Origin: Owenia fusiformis
Lineage: Eukaryota > Annelida > Polychaeta > Sabellida > Oweniidae
DNA: 64,000 bases
Direction: 5' to 3'
Assembly (NCBI GenBank): GCA_903813345.2
Contig: CAIIXF020000003.1
Coordinates: 30,147,248-30,211,247 of the forward strand
This document shows positions 1 to 12,600 of the stretch, piece by piece. The notes under the pieces were generated by a model that did no database searches, was not told where the DNA came from, and saw only the letters and a program-made list of their open reading frames with translations. Each line of letters starts with the position of its first letter. The stretch's first letter is position 1. The translations under genes were made by a program, and so were the position numbers.

Positions 1-168
1 GCCTATTGTCATATAATCCAGACCTTAGAGTATATAATTGATTTTACAGAGTAATATAGAAAAATGTTGTTGCCGTAACATCATCGTTATGCTATGCCAT
101 AAAATGATATAACATGTTTTGGTATCCAATATCTGAAATATATATTTAGTAACATCCTGGTTCTTGTA

Positions 169-280
169 CAGTGAAACTTGTATATTTGAACATCTCTATT
201 GTTTGGACACTTTTCTATGTCCCATTGACTCACAAAAACCTTGTGGTCCCAGGGGTGTTTGGATTAGACAGGTTATACTG
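169..280. mobile_element. MITE, CAGTAAAACCTGT family, copy 1
   Basis: 112 bp element with inverted ends CAGTGAAACTTG and CAGGTTATACTG, flanked by TA on both sides. The TA duplication and CAGT ends fit a Tc1/mariner-pogo (Tigger-like) non-autonomous element. It is related to copies at 4796, 6871, 10357, 49666, 50826 and 52049. Confidence 0.6.
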
Positions 281-488
281 TATATTATTCTACATTTATT
301 TATTTTATAAATATTTTTATATAATTCATCCTATTTTTGTTTAGAAAATAACAAAACATGAAAAATGAAAGGTAATGTTTAATTTCTTAATCAATTGGAA
401 AATATTTATACAGAGAAATTTCCTAGGAAATACATATCATACTTCATGTAACTTTATTTCTAAATATCATTCCTTTTTTGTGTTTCAG

Positions 489-618
489 GCTGGAAGAATA
501 GTTGGTTTAGGCCTGGATATATCTAGAGGACTTTTATTCTGGAGCAACATTCACCCCCAACATCATGGCATCTACAGAGCTACTATAGACGGCAAAAACA
601 TAGAAAACATACTTCCTG
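489..618 (+). CDS. Exon 1 (in window): YWTD blade of propeller 1
   Basis: Acceptor TTTCAG before 489, donor GTAGGT after 618. Reads AGRIVGLGLDISRGLLFWSN then an IYRA-IDGKN strand, the classic LDLR class B blade (xLxFWSN for YWTD, then IYRAxxDG). Frame starts at the first base and ends with one extra base, which joins exon 2 as GAT (Asp). At least one earlier blade of this six-bladed propeller must lie upstream of the window. Confidence 0.85.
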
Positions 619-3600
619 GTAGGTGTATTTTTCATTATGACATCACAGGGCACTTTGTCATGTAATTTGATCAGCTGAATTCTGTTTGTGCAGTTGTTTC
701 AATCTTTCCTGTTGTTGCTTAGATTGCTCAATTGTTTTGATTGCTCAATTGTTTTGATTGTTCAGTTATCCAAATTACTCAGTTGCTTGGATTGGATTAT
801 ATGGATTTCATAATTGTTTGGGTTGTTTAGTTGTTTGCAAATCTCAGTTTTTTGTATTGTTTTGTAACTAGATTGCTGAAGTTGTTTGGATAGTTCAGCT
901 GTATTGATTTCTAGTTCTTTGGATTGCTCAGTAAAGTTATCTGCTTCATTTAGATTGATACATTGTTTGTATGTCCAGAGTAATTCAGATGTTCAGATTG
1001 TTTAAAGCTGTCTAAATTAGGAGGACTGATGAGAGGAAAGAGCAAGAAATAACATGTAAACAGACATACATGAATACTTCGTCTATACGATTCAGTGCAT
1101 GAGAGGTGCCAGAAGACCAAGCTTTTCCGAATCTTATTTGGAATCCATGACAACTGTAAAGAAATATTTTGAATTAGATGCTGATCTAAAATGATGGCTC
1201 ACAAGGAAAACATCCTGTAAGATCCATGTGCAATGTGTTTCCATCAGTTTATTATACAACTGTTCTGCATGGTTCAGCCTGCCCTTTTATTAACCTTACA
1301 GAAAACATGTATAGGAGTTTCATAAGCAGTTAGGCTATACAGTACCACATTTTCTCCTGTTGTCTTTGATTTTAGCAATATCGCCTGTTATTTTCAGTGA
1401 TTTTGCAACCATGACCATGTTAGAATTCCGGGGTTCAATCATTTTGCCTATTGTTTCATTCATTTTGCATTTCATTAGAAATTCTAATGAAGCACTTGAT
1501 CTGAAACTTTGTTATCAAGTTGTATTTTATCTAAGAACTTAACAGTGTGTAAGTTAGCTTTAATTGCTTGTAAGTGACTTCAGAGGTTCAAAAATACCTT
1601 AGTAATAGTCAATCATGTTTTTGGTAAATACCATGGAAGTGAAAGTAACTTTCAAGGAATATACAGACAGGTAATAAACATTAATACCCTTTTGGTACAA
1701 CAATATCAAAATACCTTATTCTGATATTTTTTAAAGGTCTTAATTTCACGATAAAGATAAATATTTTGGAGAGTTTGAGTTTCTTGATAAATCTTAAGAT
1801 GGTATTTTAATATTAGGAGTAGAAGATATCTGTGTTTATACAGAGTGGGATTCTATCATATAAATAACTAGTTTTATCTGAATTAGGGATTTACCCATGC
1901 TGAAGATATCAGAATCATCACAGTTCATGTCCACAGAAATTGACAAAAAGCAACAGTATAAGTATATAGCTTTAGGACCAAAGCCAGGTACATGGATACT
2001 ATTTTTAATAATATTTTATAGATCTTGAAGATTGGGTGCTTTATCCACATTTAAGGCCATGAGATGGAAGCATTGGGTAACTTAACCAAGGGAAGTATCT
2101 TCAATGAGAGATTTACAGACTCATCAATGGTCTGGGTGTGGGGCATTCTGGTACTTAAATCCATCTTTCTGTTCTGTATAGGAGACTGGGATGCCTCACC
2201 ATAGGTGTTATAAGATACAAGAACCTATTCTGATACTCATCACATCTCCTTTGTTACATAGTAAATTAGCAATCTCTCTTAAAATGTCATAATGTAGTAT
2301 AGCTACAAGCCACTGTGACCCCCTCCCTCTACTTGACTACACACCTTCTCACACTAGTGGGGGGAGGGGGGGGGGTCACAAGGGTTTGTAGCTAGACTAG
2401 CCAGATGGTCATGATGACATAAGAATGAAAAGTCTCATGATTCACATGAAACCATGCATTTTTTTATCATACGCTTGGGTGCTATATTGTTGTAGAGTTG
2501 TATCAATTCCCTAAATTGCTTTTTTTTCTCTCTGAAACAGGGGATTAGTGCAACTACCATCATTAGAAAGCACAACCTTCTATTAGTTTCCTTTAAACAA
2601 CATGCATAACAAGGTTGATAGCCTTATACATAGTTTTTGAATATGGAGGGGGGGTCCAGAAATTTGATGAGGCAGAAAGGGGGTTGTATCTTTACAAGGC
2701 AGATAGTCTTGCCTAAAGCATCTCATGGTTAATATGAGGGAGGGGGTTAAAATACCTCGGGCAAGGTATAAAGAGTTCTGAGTATCTCAGTAGATTTCTA
2801 CTTCCATGACAACGCTGCAGAAAGCTAAACAACAACCAAGTGCTCGGAAATGATGTGGTAACATTTCCAGAAATAATTGGCTGTGAGAACAGATATAGTG
2901 ATATAATTGAAGTGTTTCAATATGGAGTCCTCAAGTATTTTCCCAACATAGTTTAGGTCTACAATAACAAGTGGATATGATTGTTACTAACGAATTAGTT
3001 ATTGATATTCATGGTATAAAATATGCAGGAAAATATTAAAACCTGCAAGTCATCTCAAATTGAAAATTTGCTAAAAAGCTAAAAAGCTTATTATTCCAAA
3101 ACCTTACCTATGAGATAGCAAGCTATGGAAAGTTTCTAAATTGACAGTAATGTGATAATGCAAGACATTAAATTGAAATACAAGAAAGTACTTGATTGAC
3201 GGTGGATGTTTTTTATTCCACTGGGTAAAGATTAGCAAAAAATGCTTTAAGACATGTAGGCCATTTCATCGATTTGTCAGGTTAGCGATCGGGAAATCAA
3301 ACAGTTTCATTTCAGATTTACTCTACAGACTGATTCAAATGGTGAGTAGTTCCCCAGTTGAGCTACTAAACCACGCTGGAGTACCTAAACAGACCTATAC
3401 CCTTCAGCACACCTGCCTTGAGTGGGCCTTCTGGACAAAATATCTCAGATTCCTTACAAAATACAAAGAAACTGAAAGAAAACAAAAGATTGCATGCAGA
3501 ATTAGCACCTGGGAAAATCATCGAAATTAGGTTCAGAGTTGATTCATCGAGGATTAAGAATTAAAAAGATCACTACGCTCCTATTCTCATTTGGTTGAAT

Positions 3601-6600
3601 TGCACGCTGTTGAATTATCTGTAAAGGTAGAGCATTAGTTTATGCTATACAGACTCCATACCTACAGATACAGGAAATTATTAAACATATCTCGTTGCTA
3701 TGGTTACTGTTTCTGTATAAACCCAACCAAACAATGTCTCCCATGTTTGCTCAACAATCTTTTAAGTATTTCCTGAAAACTTATGTTTTATTTAAAGAAG
3801 GAAACGTTACTGAATTGTCTTTTCTTTCGAGTACATTATAGAAAAAGTACTTATAAATAGAATATGTATTCATATATTTTATGAGCACTCTGACATTAAT
3901 GAAGAGAAAATAATGTTAAGGTACTGCTATAGGGTAAGGTAACTTCCCCATCAGCAAAATATCAAGCGTTTGTAATTCTAAATATGATATAAGGTAGAAA
4001 AGAATTAAATAGCAAGGAATCAAGTAAACATGCTTGTAGTTATCACATTGAATTCTAAACAAATGCCAGGGAATCAAGTACAGATGTAGTTCTTGCAATT
4101 GAAAGGAAAGATACATAGGGGATGTGTTAGGGGGAGGGTATGTGACTCTCAGACAGACAATTTGCTGTTTGAGGGGGGGGGTTACCTATATATTTAAAGC
4201 ATAAATAACACCCCAATACTATCACATCTTTTTCTGTCTTGCATTCCAAATGGAACTAGGTTCACCTATAATTTCACTCCATACTCATTACATCTTGTTG
4301 TATCTTGCAACCCAATAGAGTTAAATGTACCACTAGGTTTCATGCACATGGTTTGATTGAGTTATTAGTACTCATTTGAGGAGAAATCATGGCTCATACG
4401 TAGTCATAGTTGAATTAATTCCTCACTTCATTGAATGTATTTACTATGAATCACACAGATACAATATAAGTATCAGGCCCTCAGCTAGGATTTGCAAAAA
4501 TTCCAGGGGGTTCACCTTTGATAACTCAGAATTGTGAAAAACTGCATGATTTTGAAAGAATTTTAGGCCAGGGGGGGGGGGGGGGGGTTAATTCGAACCC
4601 CACACTGAACCCCCAGATGGACAGTTAAATGGAAATGTGTAGTTTACCATGATGCATAAACACACCTACCCTCAAGTATCTCACCATCTGTGATCAAGTT
4701 GCACCAGCTTATAGTATTAAGGATCTAGGATGACAGTGGGTCTTGTGTTATACTTGTTAAGGTAGGCGGATTAGAATCAGTTTGTTTAACATATACAGTG
4801 AAACCTGTATATAGTGAACACCTATAGAGCCACAAAAACATGTTCACTTTATTTATATGTTCATTACAGAGAGGAGATCTTATACAGGAGTCAATGTAAA
4901 ATGTGTCTTAAAGTGGTGTTTACTAAACACAGGTTCACTAGAGAGAGGTGTTCACTAAGACAGGTTTTACTGAACTTGTATTCTGTATTCACAGGTCCCA
5001 AAGTAATTCTGCTCTACCTACCTAAAATCTTTTCATCATCAGCCTCCTTAATAAGTATAAAATAGAACAAAGAATAAAGCTTTTAATTTTCATATACCAT
5101 GTCTACCTTAAATCCATAAACATATTGAAAAGTAACATCTATTTTTTCCATCCTCTTTATTGCTATTGATTAGCTAGGGGCTGTCATATGCCGTATGATG
5201 TTAATAAATGATGGAGCAAGAACAGTGAAGTGCAAGTTCAGTATTTATCAGACTTATATAAAAGCTATCTATATCTGTCTCATATCGAATGATTCTCAAA
5301 AGGGGTTCAGCTTTGTTGCACTTTGTTGCATTCATTGTAAGAAGGCTCGACTCCATCTCACATCTCGGAACGTCTTTTTGTCTTAGATGTTGACTTGTAG
5401 CTTCACTTTGATGGTTCTAAGCACTGTATTTCATATTTTTACCCATACCATCACTGTTCGTTGGCGTATCCAGGGGTGGGGGGAGTTGTGCGATGGGTGT
5501 TAACACAACCCCCCAAACTAATGAAAATAGAATAATTACATAGAAGAAAAGAGCTTTAAAATGCTGACTGAAAAACAACATTTTTTGGGGTGATTGCACC
5601 ACCCTAACTGAAAGCTGCCTACGCCCATGCTGTTATTGCCTATTATAGAATTTTACCTGATGGGTACAGCACAGAGATAACAGGCTGCATATTTATATTC
5701 TACATTCAGTCATATATCAGGGTTATTTCCATATTTATACATGTACAGTATACTGTAATATATTTTAGGCTAAAAACCTATAGGCTAGAATAAATGAAAA
5801 TGTGAATAATTTCATGAAAATTGTTATATTTTATGAAGAAATTTAGGTGCCAAATAATTGAAAAGGAGAGGGGTGTAGGCATGTTGATTTATCATGTTAT
5901 GAAATAATAAAATAATTCGAATTAAACACTGTTCATAAAGGTAAACATTTTGTAGAGATTCATTATTTTTGGTAAAACGAAACCAATATCCTTAATGCTT
6001 TTATAACTACATTGTAGCTGATATTGATAAAACTTGTTTTCATAATTAAAAGAAATATTTATATTATAAATTTTATGAAGATTTCTGAATCATCAACATA
6101 TAATGCTTTTATAACTACACTGTAGCTGATATTGATCAATACAATAAGAAAAACTTGTTTTCATTTTACAGAAATATTATAATTGTGAATTTTATGAAGA
6201 TTTCTGAATCATTAACATCCACATTTGCATGCTGATAGATACACAATAAAATCAAATTACATTTAACACCTTGAGGGTTGGCTTGATAAATTAAACTCAG
6301 CAGTGTATTTATGTTAAATGAAGACTTGAAATTTGCATTATATTATTTTAATTGAAAATTCAAGTTCATTGCTTTAAGTTGAATCATTTAATATGAAAAT
6401 CTAGCTGTCCTATAGAAAACATATGGTAAGTTGTATTAAAGCAATTATGTATGCACTAATCCTGTTTTATCCTTATTGATCTCGTGTTGCCAATGCGGCA
6501 TACACAGTGTTGTCTTCTATATCTCCAAGCTTCCCACTGCGTAAAGGTGTTCTTTATCAGGTTATTATAGGATGATTCAGATATAAATTGAATGTATCTA

Positions 6601-9600
6601 TTTTGTTGTTATGATATTGAGTATTCATGCATATCTATTTTTGTTGTTATGATATTGAGTATTTGTGCCTCAATCATAGCATGATCTACTCAAGCTCAAA
6701 TTATAAACAGAGTGTTGATAATATAGTGGCCATTTATAAAGCAATTCCATGATGTAAATATAATATCTAACTCTGAGGTTTCACTAGAATTTCTCACAAC
6801 AGGCAAAGTAAGTGAAAACAACAGGCAAAATTATTGAAAATAATAATTTAACATGGAAAAGTTGAAGTCCCTCTTTGTAGTGAATACCTACCTACAATGA
6901 ACATATTTTTGTGGCTCCACAGGTGATCACTGTATACAGGTTTTACTGTAGATTTAAAATAATACAAAAGAATTGATCAATATTACCCTGAATCCTGCAC
7001 TATGACTATTGCAGAGAACATTCAATATGAATATGAGCTGTATTGTAGCTTTAATGATTATTTGCAAGAGGGCTTAATGTGAATTTTATGTCATGGGGAA
7101 ATACTGTTATTTCATGTCAACTTATCCCATGATAAAAAATTGTCTCTAGTTTAAAGAGTATAATATAGTGAACTCAAGGTCCAGCAAACGGTAGCAAAAA
7201 TCTGAAATCTGTCAAAGATAATTTTTCTCTGGTAATTTTGCACTGACAGCATAGACCCATAGGATATGACTCCTCTACCCCAGAGTATATTCAGTCTTTA
7301 ATCTGATCTAGTTCATAAGTCTAGTACTAACATAGTTAATGCAGCTGTTGAACTGAGATATTCTTTTCGCCTTCATTTTTTTCTACCTATAAATTGTTCC
7401 CTGCACTGTGATTCCAGATTTATTTCAGTTTTTTAAGTAGCATCGGGAATTTTTTTTTTTTATTAAATTTTATACTGACAAGAATCTATTATGTTATTTA
7501 AACCTTATATGTATGTAATTCATTCCGTGTGATTACTTTGCAAGAATCATTTCTATTGCATTATGTCTCCTCGTAGATTCTCATCCAATAGCGTAAATTA
7601 CATTAATGCTATTTTGTAATTGTCTTCTTGGCGATGAGTAGATACAACCTTGCGGGAAAATGATTATATCACGTCGTCTACACCGTTCTAAATGGAAGGA
7701 TATAAATTGGATTATATTCAAGGAGAGAGCATATTGGAAATCTTGGGGAAGTCATTGTTAGCGTTAACACGATTTTACACATCTGAGGTCCTTATGTAAC
7801 TGCTGGATGTTGTCTCGCTCTAAATGTTCACCGGATGGATTGCAAATGCCATTTTGTTAAATCATTTTTAGGTGAACAAATCATATACCTATTTCAAGGT
7901 AATAAAAAATGCAGTTCTCAGATAGAATTGTGTTAGTGCACTGTAAAAGGCTAGAAATAAGAAATCTGGTGCTATGATTCTGTTGTATAACTCGTATTGC
8001 ACTTAAAGAAAACCTGATGTATTGCACCTAAAAAGGACCGCAAATACACAATAACATCACCTCATTTCTAGTGCATATCACTTTATTTTTCACACTCAAA
8101 ATTAATCATCATTAAGTTATTTCCACCATTAAAAGTTATAATTTCATTAGCACTCAAGCTGCAATAAAGCCATTCTTACATAATTATTTGTAAATAAATT
8201 GTTATTAGAAACCTCAAAACCTTTAACGACTATCCTGAGGTCTTGGGTTCCACCTTATTGAATTTACAGTAAGCATTTTATTACGTTTGACACTTTCTCA
8301 TTAGTATTCTTCCCAAAAGCTCTTATTGTCATTTGAGTCTCATATAAGAGTGAGACATTAATTGCTTAATCAGCAATTAAATTAAATAAATTGATTCAAT
8401 ATATCTCAGTCGATCTTCATTATGGAGAATGGTTTCATATTCCCCCTTTCGTTTTCTTCACTTGGTGTCTTCAGTTTATAGTCAGAAAACATTTAACAAA
8501 AATGGTAGTAAGATTAAAAAAATTAAAAAAGAAATTTTCATAGAATTTCCATGGATATTCCTTGAAAACAAATCTTATAACTGTATGACATAAGATATAT
8601 GTATGATTGGTAATGCATCTAACTCATCTATTGCAGGTTGATGATTCATGATAATGGGGGAAAGGGAGGAGGGGGGGGGGGGTTATATACAGGGTTTTGA
8701 TGTTAGATAGGTTAGTGCTAGAAGTATACATCATCTCTAGATTGTAAAAATACATCATACAGCACATGACAAAAACATAGCAAATACTTGTACTTAACGA
8801 GCTGCAATGCATACATATTTTCTCATAGGATGCAGGTAGATGATTAATGGTAGAAAATTTGATCAAATGGAGAATCACATTTTCAGTAATCTACCAAGAT
8901 AACAGTAAACACATGATTTCAAAATCAAAGATTTACTTGCACTATTTCACTATTTTCCCCAGGAATTTTCACATGTGCGTGCAAAATTCTTACATTCACA
9001 ATCTATACTTTTAAAAAACGCAATCACAAATAGATTATTAATGGTACAAATTTGGTATTTGGTCAAAGAGAGAATCTCATTTTCAGTAATTCACCAAGAT
9101 AGCAGTGAACACGTGACTTCAAAATCAAAGATTTACTTGCCTTAACAATGTAGATAAATCATATATTTGTCTTTGTATTTCTTTAAATCCCCACAATAAC
9201 AAACATTGTTTGGCAGAACCAAGAGCGTTCAACTTAAATAGGTAATACTTAAATACAATATAAAATGGATTAAGTTTAATAATCTAAAGCCATTTTTAGA
9301 TGTACAGGAGTATAGTGATTGATAAGCTGAAAACACACAAAGTATGTTGAAGCTAAAAGTTTTGTTCGCAGTTTCAACAATAATGACTATATTGCTTGTA
9401 TTTGGTTTCACCATTAATTCAAAACACTATCAGGATATAACAGAGAGTGATATCATGCCTAAGTTGCCAAACAAGGATAAGTCAAGCCATGTAATGAACA
9501 AGGGTGGGGTTGATCAGGAACAAACGATAACTTCCTTAAAGGAAAAAGCTACGCCATTACTAGCATCACACGGTTCACGGAAACGTCGCAAGCAGTTGTT

Positions 9601-12600
9601 ATTCAGTCATTTTCCAAAAGCAGGTGGATCGGAAATAAAGACCATATTAAGTAGAGTAGTTGGAGGGCAAATAGAGATCCATGGAGGTAGAGAATACCTT
9701 AGCAGATACAGAGCCAATAAAACTAAATACTTTCTTCAAAATGAAGGACAAACACTGACACCAGATCTGAAATATTTTTTTTTCGTCATAGCGCATGTAC
9801 GTTCCCCGTGTAATTATCTACTTTCATCATGGACATATGGCTCAGGTGGGAAAGGTGATGTTTACAACATGACAAAGGATAAGAGTGTTTATGGGAAGAC
9901 ACCTCCATACAACAATACGGATGACCTAGACAGACTCACTCTGTGGTTACAAGACAATAAAAAGATATATTCAAAAAGACTTATTTACAAGTATTTCAAA
10001 ACAACCAATTGGGAAACAGACCTAACTTTGAAAAGTGCCGATTGTTGGGTGCACACAGAAATGTTGATTTATGACCCGATGAATTGCTTGAAACGATATG
10101 AAAAACAAGGGGGATATGTAAAATGGGAAAACTTTCGGAAGATAAAGACGAGGAGAGCGAATCCTAGCAATCATTCACAGTGTAAGGACTACTTCGATGA
10201 GAAAAGAAAGGCACTGGTGATGAATTCCAATAAAGATATGGCAGAGATTTTTGGATATGAGACCTGTTGTACAGAAAATAATGCAACGTTACCTGCTGGT
10301 TTTGAAGAGCTCTGGACCAATCATAATTAGGCTAGATTCAGAAGATTAGCATATATGTAAAACCAGTGTATAGTGAGCACCTATGGAACCACAAAAAGGT
10401 CTTTACTACAGAGTTATTTTTTAGAGAGCTTAGTATAGTATCTGCTGAGAAGATGTATTCACTAGACACAGGCGCTCACTAGAGAGGTGTTCAGCAAGGC
10501 AGGTTGTACTGTATAGTGGAAGGGAGGTTTGAACTTTTTATAAGACACGTTTTAAATTTTCCTCGGTCATATTCGGGCAACTTGCGTGACTTCGCCTCCA
10601 AACCCAAATAGACATTTCAATTTTGAGTGGTATTGAATGCAAATTTTCAAGTCTTGGAAGATATGGAGCATCTGTATGATAATTTCCAAAATGTCAACAC
10701 CTCAATGATTCAACTTGAGAAAATGCAATATTTGCTAACATTGTGCCTCATGTAACAAAATCTGAAGTATGTCTTTAACATGGTCAATCGATACAATTGC
10801 TGCGCCAATATAACGACTGATTCAATTGGGATAAATTGATTAAGTATTATTGGTTTGGAGAATAGGTTCAGCCACTTGGAGTTAATGTAGTCACCTTTCA
10901 ACACTTGAACAATAGCAGAGTTACTCTTATGGTGCTAATATAAGCATATTGTTTTGATCATTCTGTGTCATTGGAGGCGTTCTTGCAGAGATAGAATAAG
11001 CTATGGAAGTAATTAAACACTTTGAGCCTAGCCAAAATGTTATTTATTGTACATGTAATAACTTTTATTTTGTGAAATAAAATGAACTATAAAAACAAAG
11101 CAAATTCAATAGAGTTGTTCTTATTCTTATGATGCTAGACTTATTGTCTTGATAATATTGTTATTTTGGTAATTGGATGCTTTCTCTCTTGTTCTTGTAT
11201 GGAGGAAGTAGTGGCTGTAGAACCATCATCAAATTATGCCTCATCTTAATCCATCAATGTATTTCATATGAATGGTTACACTTTTATAATGCAACCATTT
11301 AAGGACATTTCAATGATATTGTTTCATTGTTCGTCATCACAAATGTTGTCCCTCTTTATGCCAACATTTTTGTTCAAATTGTAAGGCAGAAATGTTTGAA
11401 ATGCAGCTATAATAAAGCGCTTGATCTTAGAGATGGCAACTTTAATGACACCTTCATCTTCAACAGAGATAATTAAACCGACTCTGTATGTGAGCGTTTT
11501 AAATCATCCTTTCACCTTTTGTAATTACAGATAATAAAACACTACGTGATCTGGGATTTTATAATGAACACATTTGTATCTTGCAATTATGTAACATACG
11601 ATGTCCCCGATTGCTCTTAAATATTCCAATTCAAATAATGTCTGAGATTCTATAATGATATGTCAGTATAAAGGCACTCTAGGCGTTACACTACGTCAGG
11701 TTCATCAATATACACAGAATTATGACCCAATAAATCATATTATTCGTAGCAGGATGCTTCCAGTTAATAAAACTTATTGTTATTACATTTATTACATTGG
11801 AGGTCTTGCAAGAAATTACTTGAAACAACGAAAAGGGGAATCTTGATGTTGTTGCATATATAGGGTGTTATTGTCAAAGATTTCACATTTTCTGGAAGGT
11901 AAGATGATACTTTGTGCATTCAAGTTTCCTTACCCTACTATCACACCAAACTAGTTCTCACTACGTTCTCGAAAACGGGCTTCAACTGTGTACGAACGGA
12001 CTGGACGTACTAAGAACCGTTTGGGGTCTATTTACAAACTTCATCGAACGTACTCGAACGGGTAGGTCCTCTAGAACTTGGAAAATGCTCAAAATGTTCT
12101 CGTGGTCGTCACGTTCTACAATTAGAACGAGTGACAACGTACTTACGACGAGCGGGACGTACTACGAACGGAACTGTCGTACTTCAATCCTACTAGGGAC
12201 GATTTTACAACGAGTTGAACTGTCTGAGAACGTATTGAGAACGAGGTAGAACTAATTGCAAACGGGTTAAAACTGATTAAGAACGTATTAAAGACTGCTT
12301 ATGAACAAGTTAGCAAAAATATAGCTATCACACCAAACAAGTTGCCACTGCGTTCTTCAAAACTGGTTTTAAACTGTGTGCGAACGGAATGAACGTAGCT
12401 GCAACTTTCTAAGGTCTATTTACGATCTGCATGAACGTTCTCAGACGGGAAGGTGATTTTTGAATTTTGAATCAATTGAAAATTCGATGGCGACCATACC
12501 GTTCTGTAATCAGGTCATGATGACCTTCTAGACTAAGGGACGCGTTATACGACGTTGCACACCGATCGTGGTACGACCTGAACGAACTGCGAATGAGATG

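Larger units (their letters stand above)
619..9343 (+). other. Intron 1, left part
   Basis: Non-coding AT-rich intron from the donor at 619 to the nested sulfotransferase start. It holds the short repeats listed separately (702-945, 2302-2395, 4796-4972, 5460-5629, 5993-6222, 6871-6948). It also has G/C homopolymer runs near 2366, 4570 and 8670 and a decayed G-rich element near 4474-4620 related to the one at 30516. No further exon or RNA gene could be supported. TATAAA at 9259-9264, 80 bases before the nested ATG, is a possible but unproven promoter element. Confidence 0.6.

Noticed and set aside
345-371. Possible 27-base micro-exon between TTTTGTTTAG and GTAATG
   Set aside because: Stops occur in all three frames and exon 1 at 489 has a better acceptor and domain continuity.
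3192-3530. 112-codon open frame on the plus strand in intron 1
   Set aside because: No domain, no splice logic, ordinary AT-rich composition; consistent with chance.
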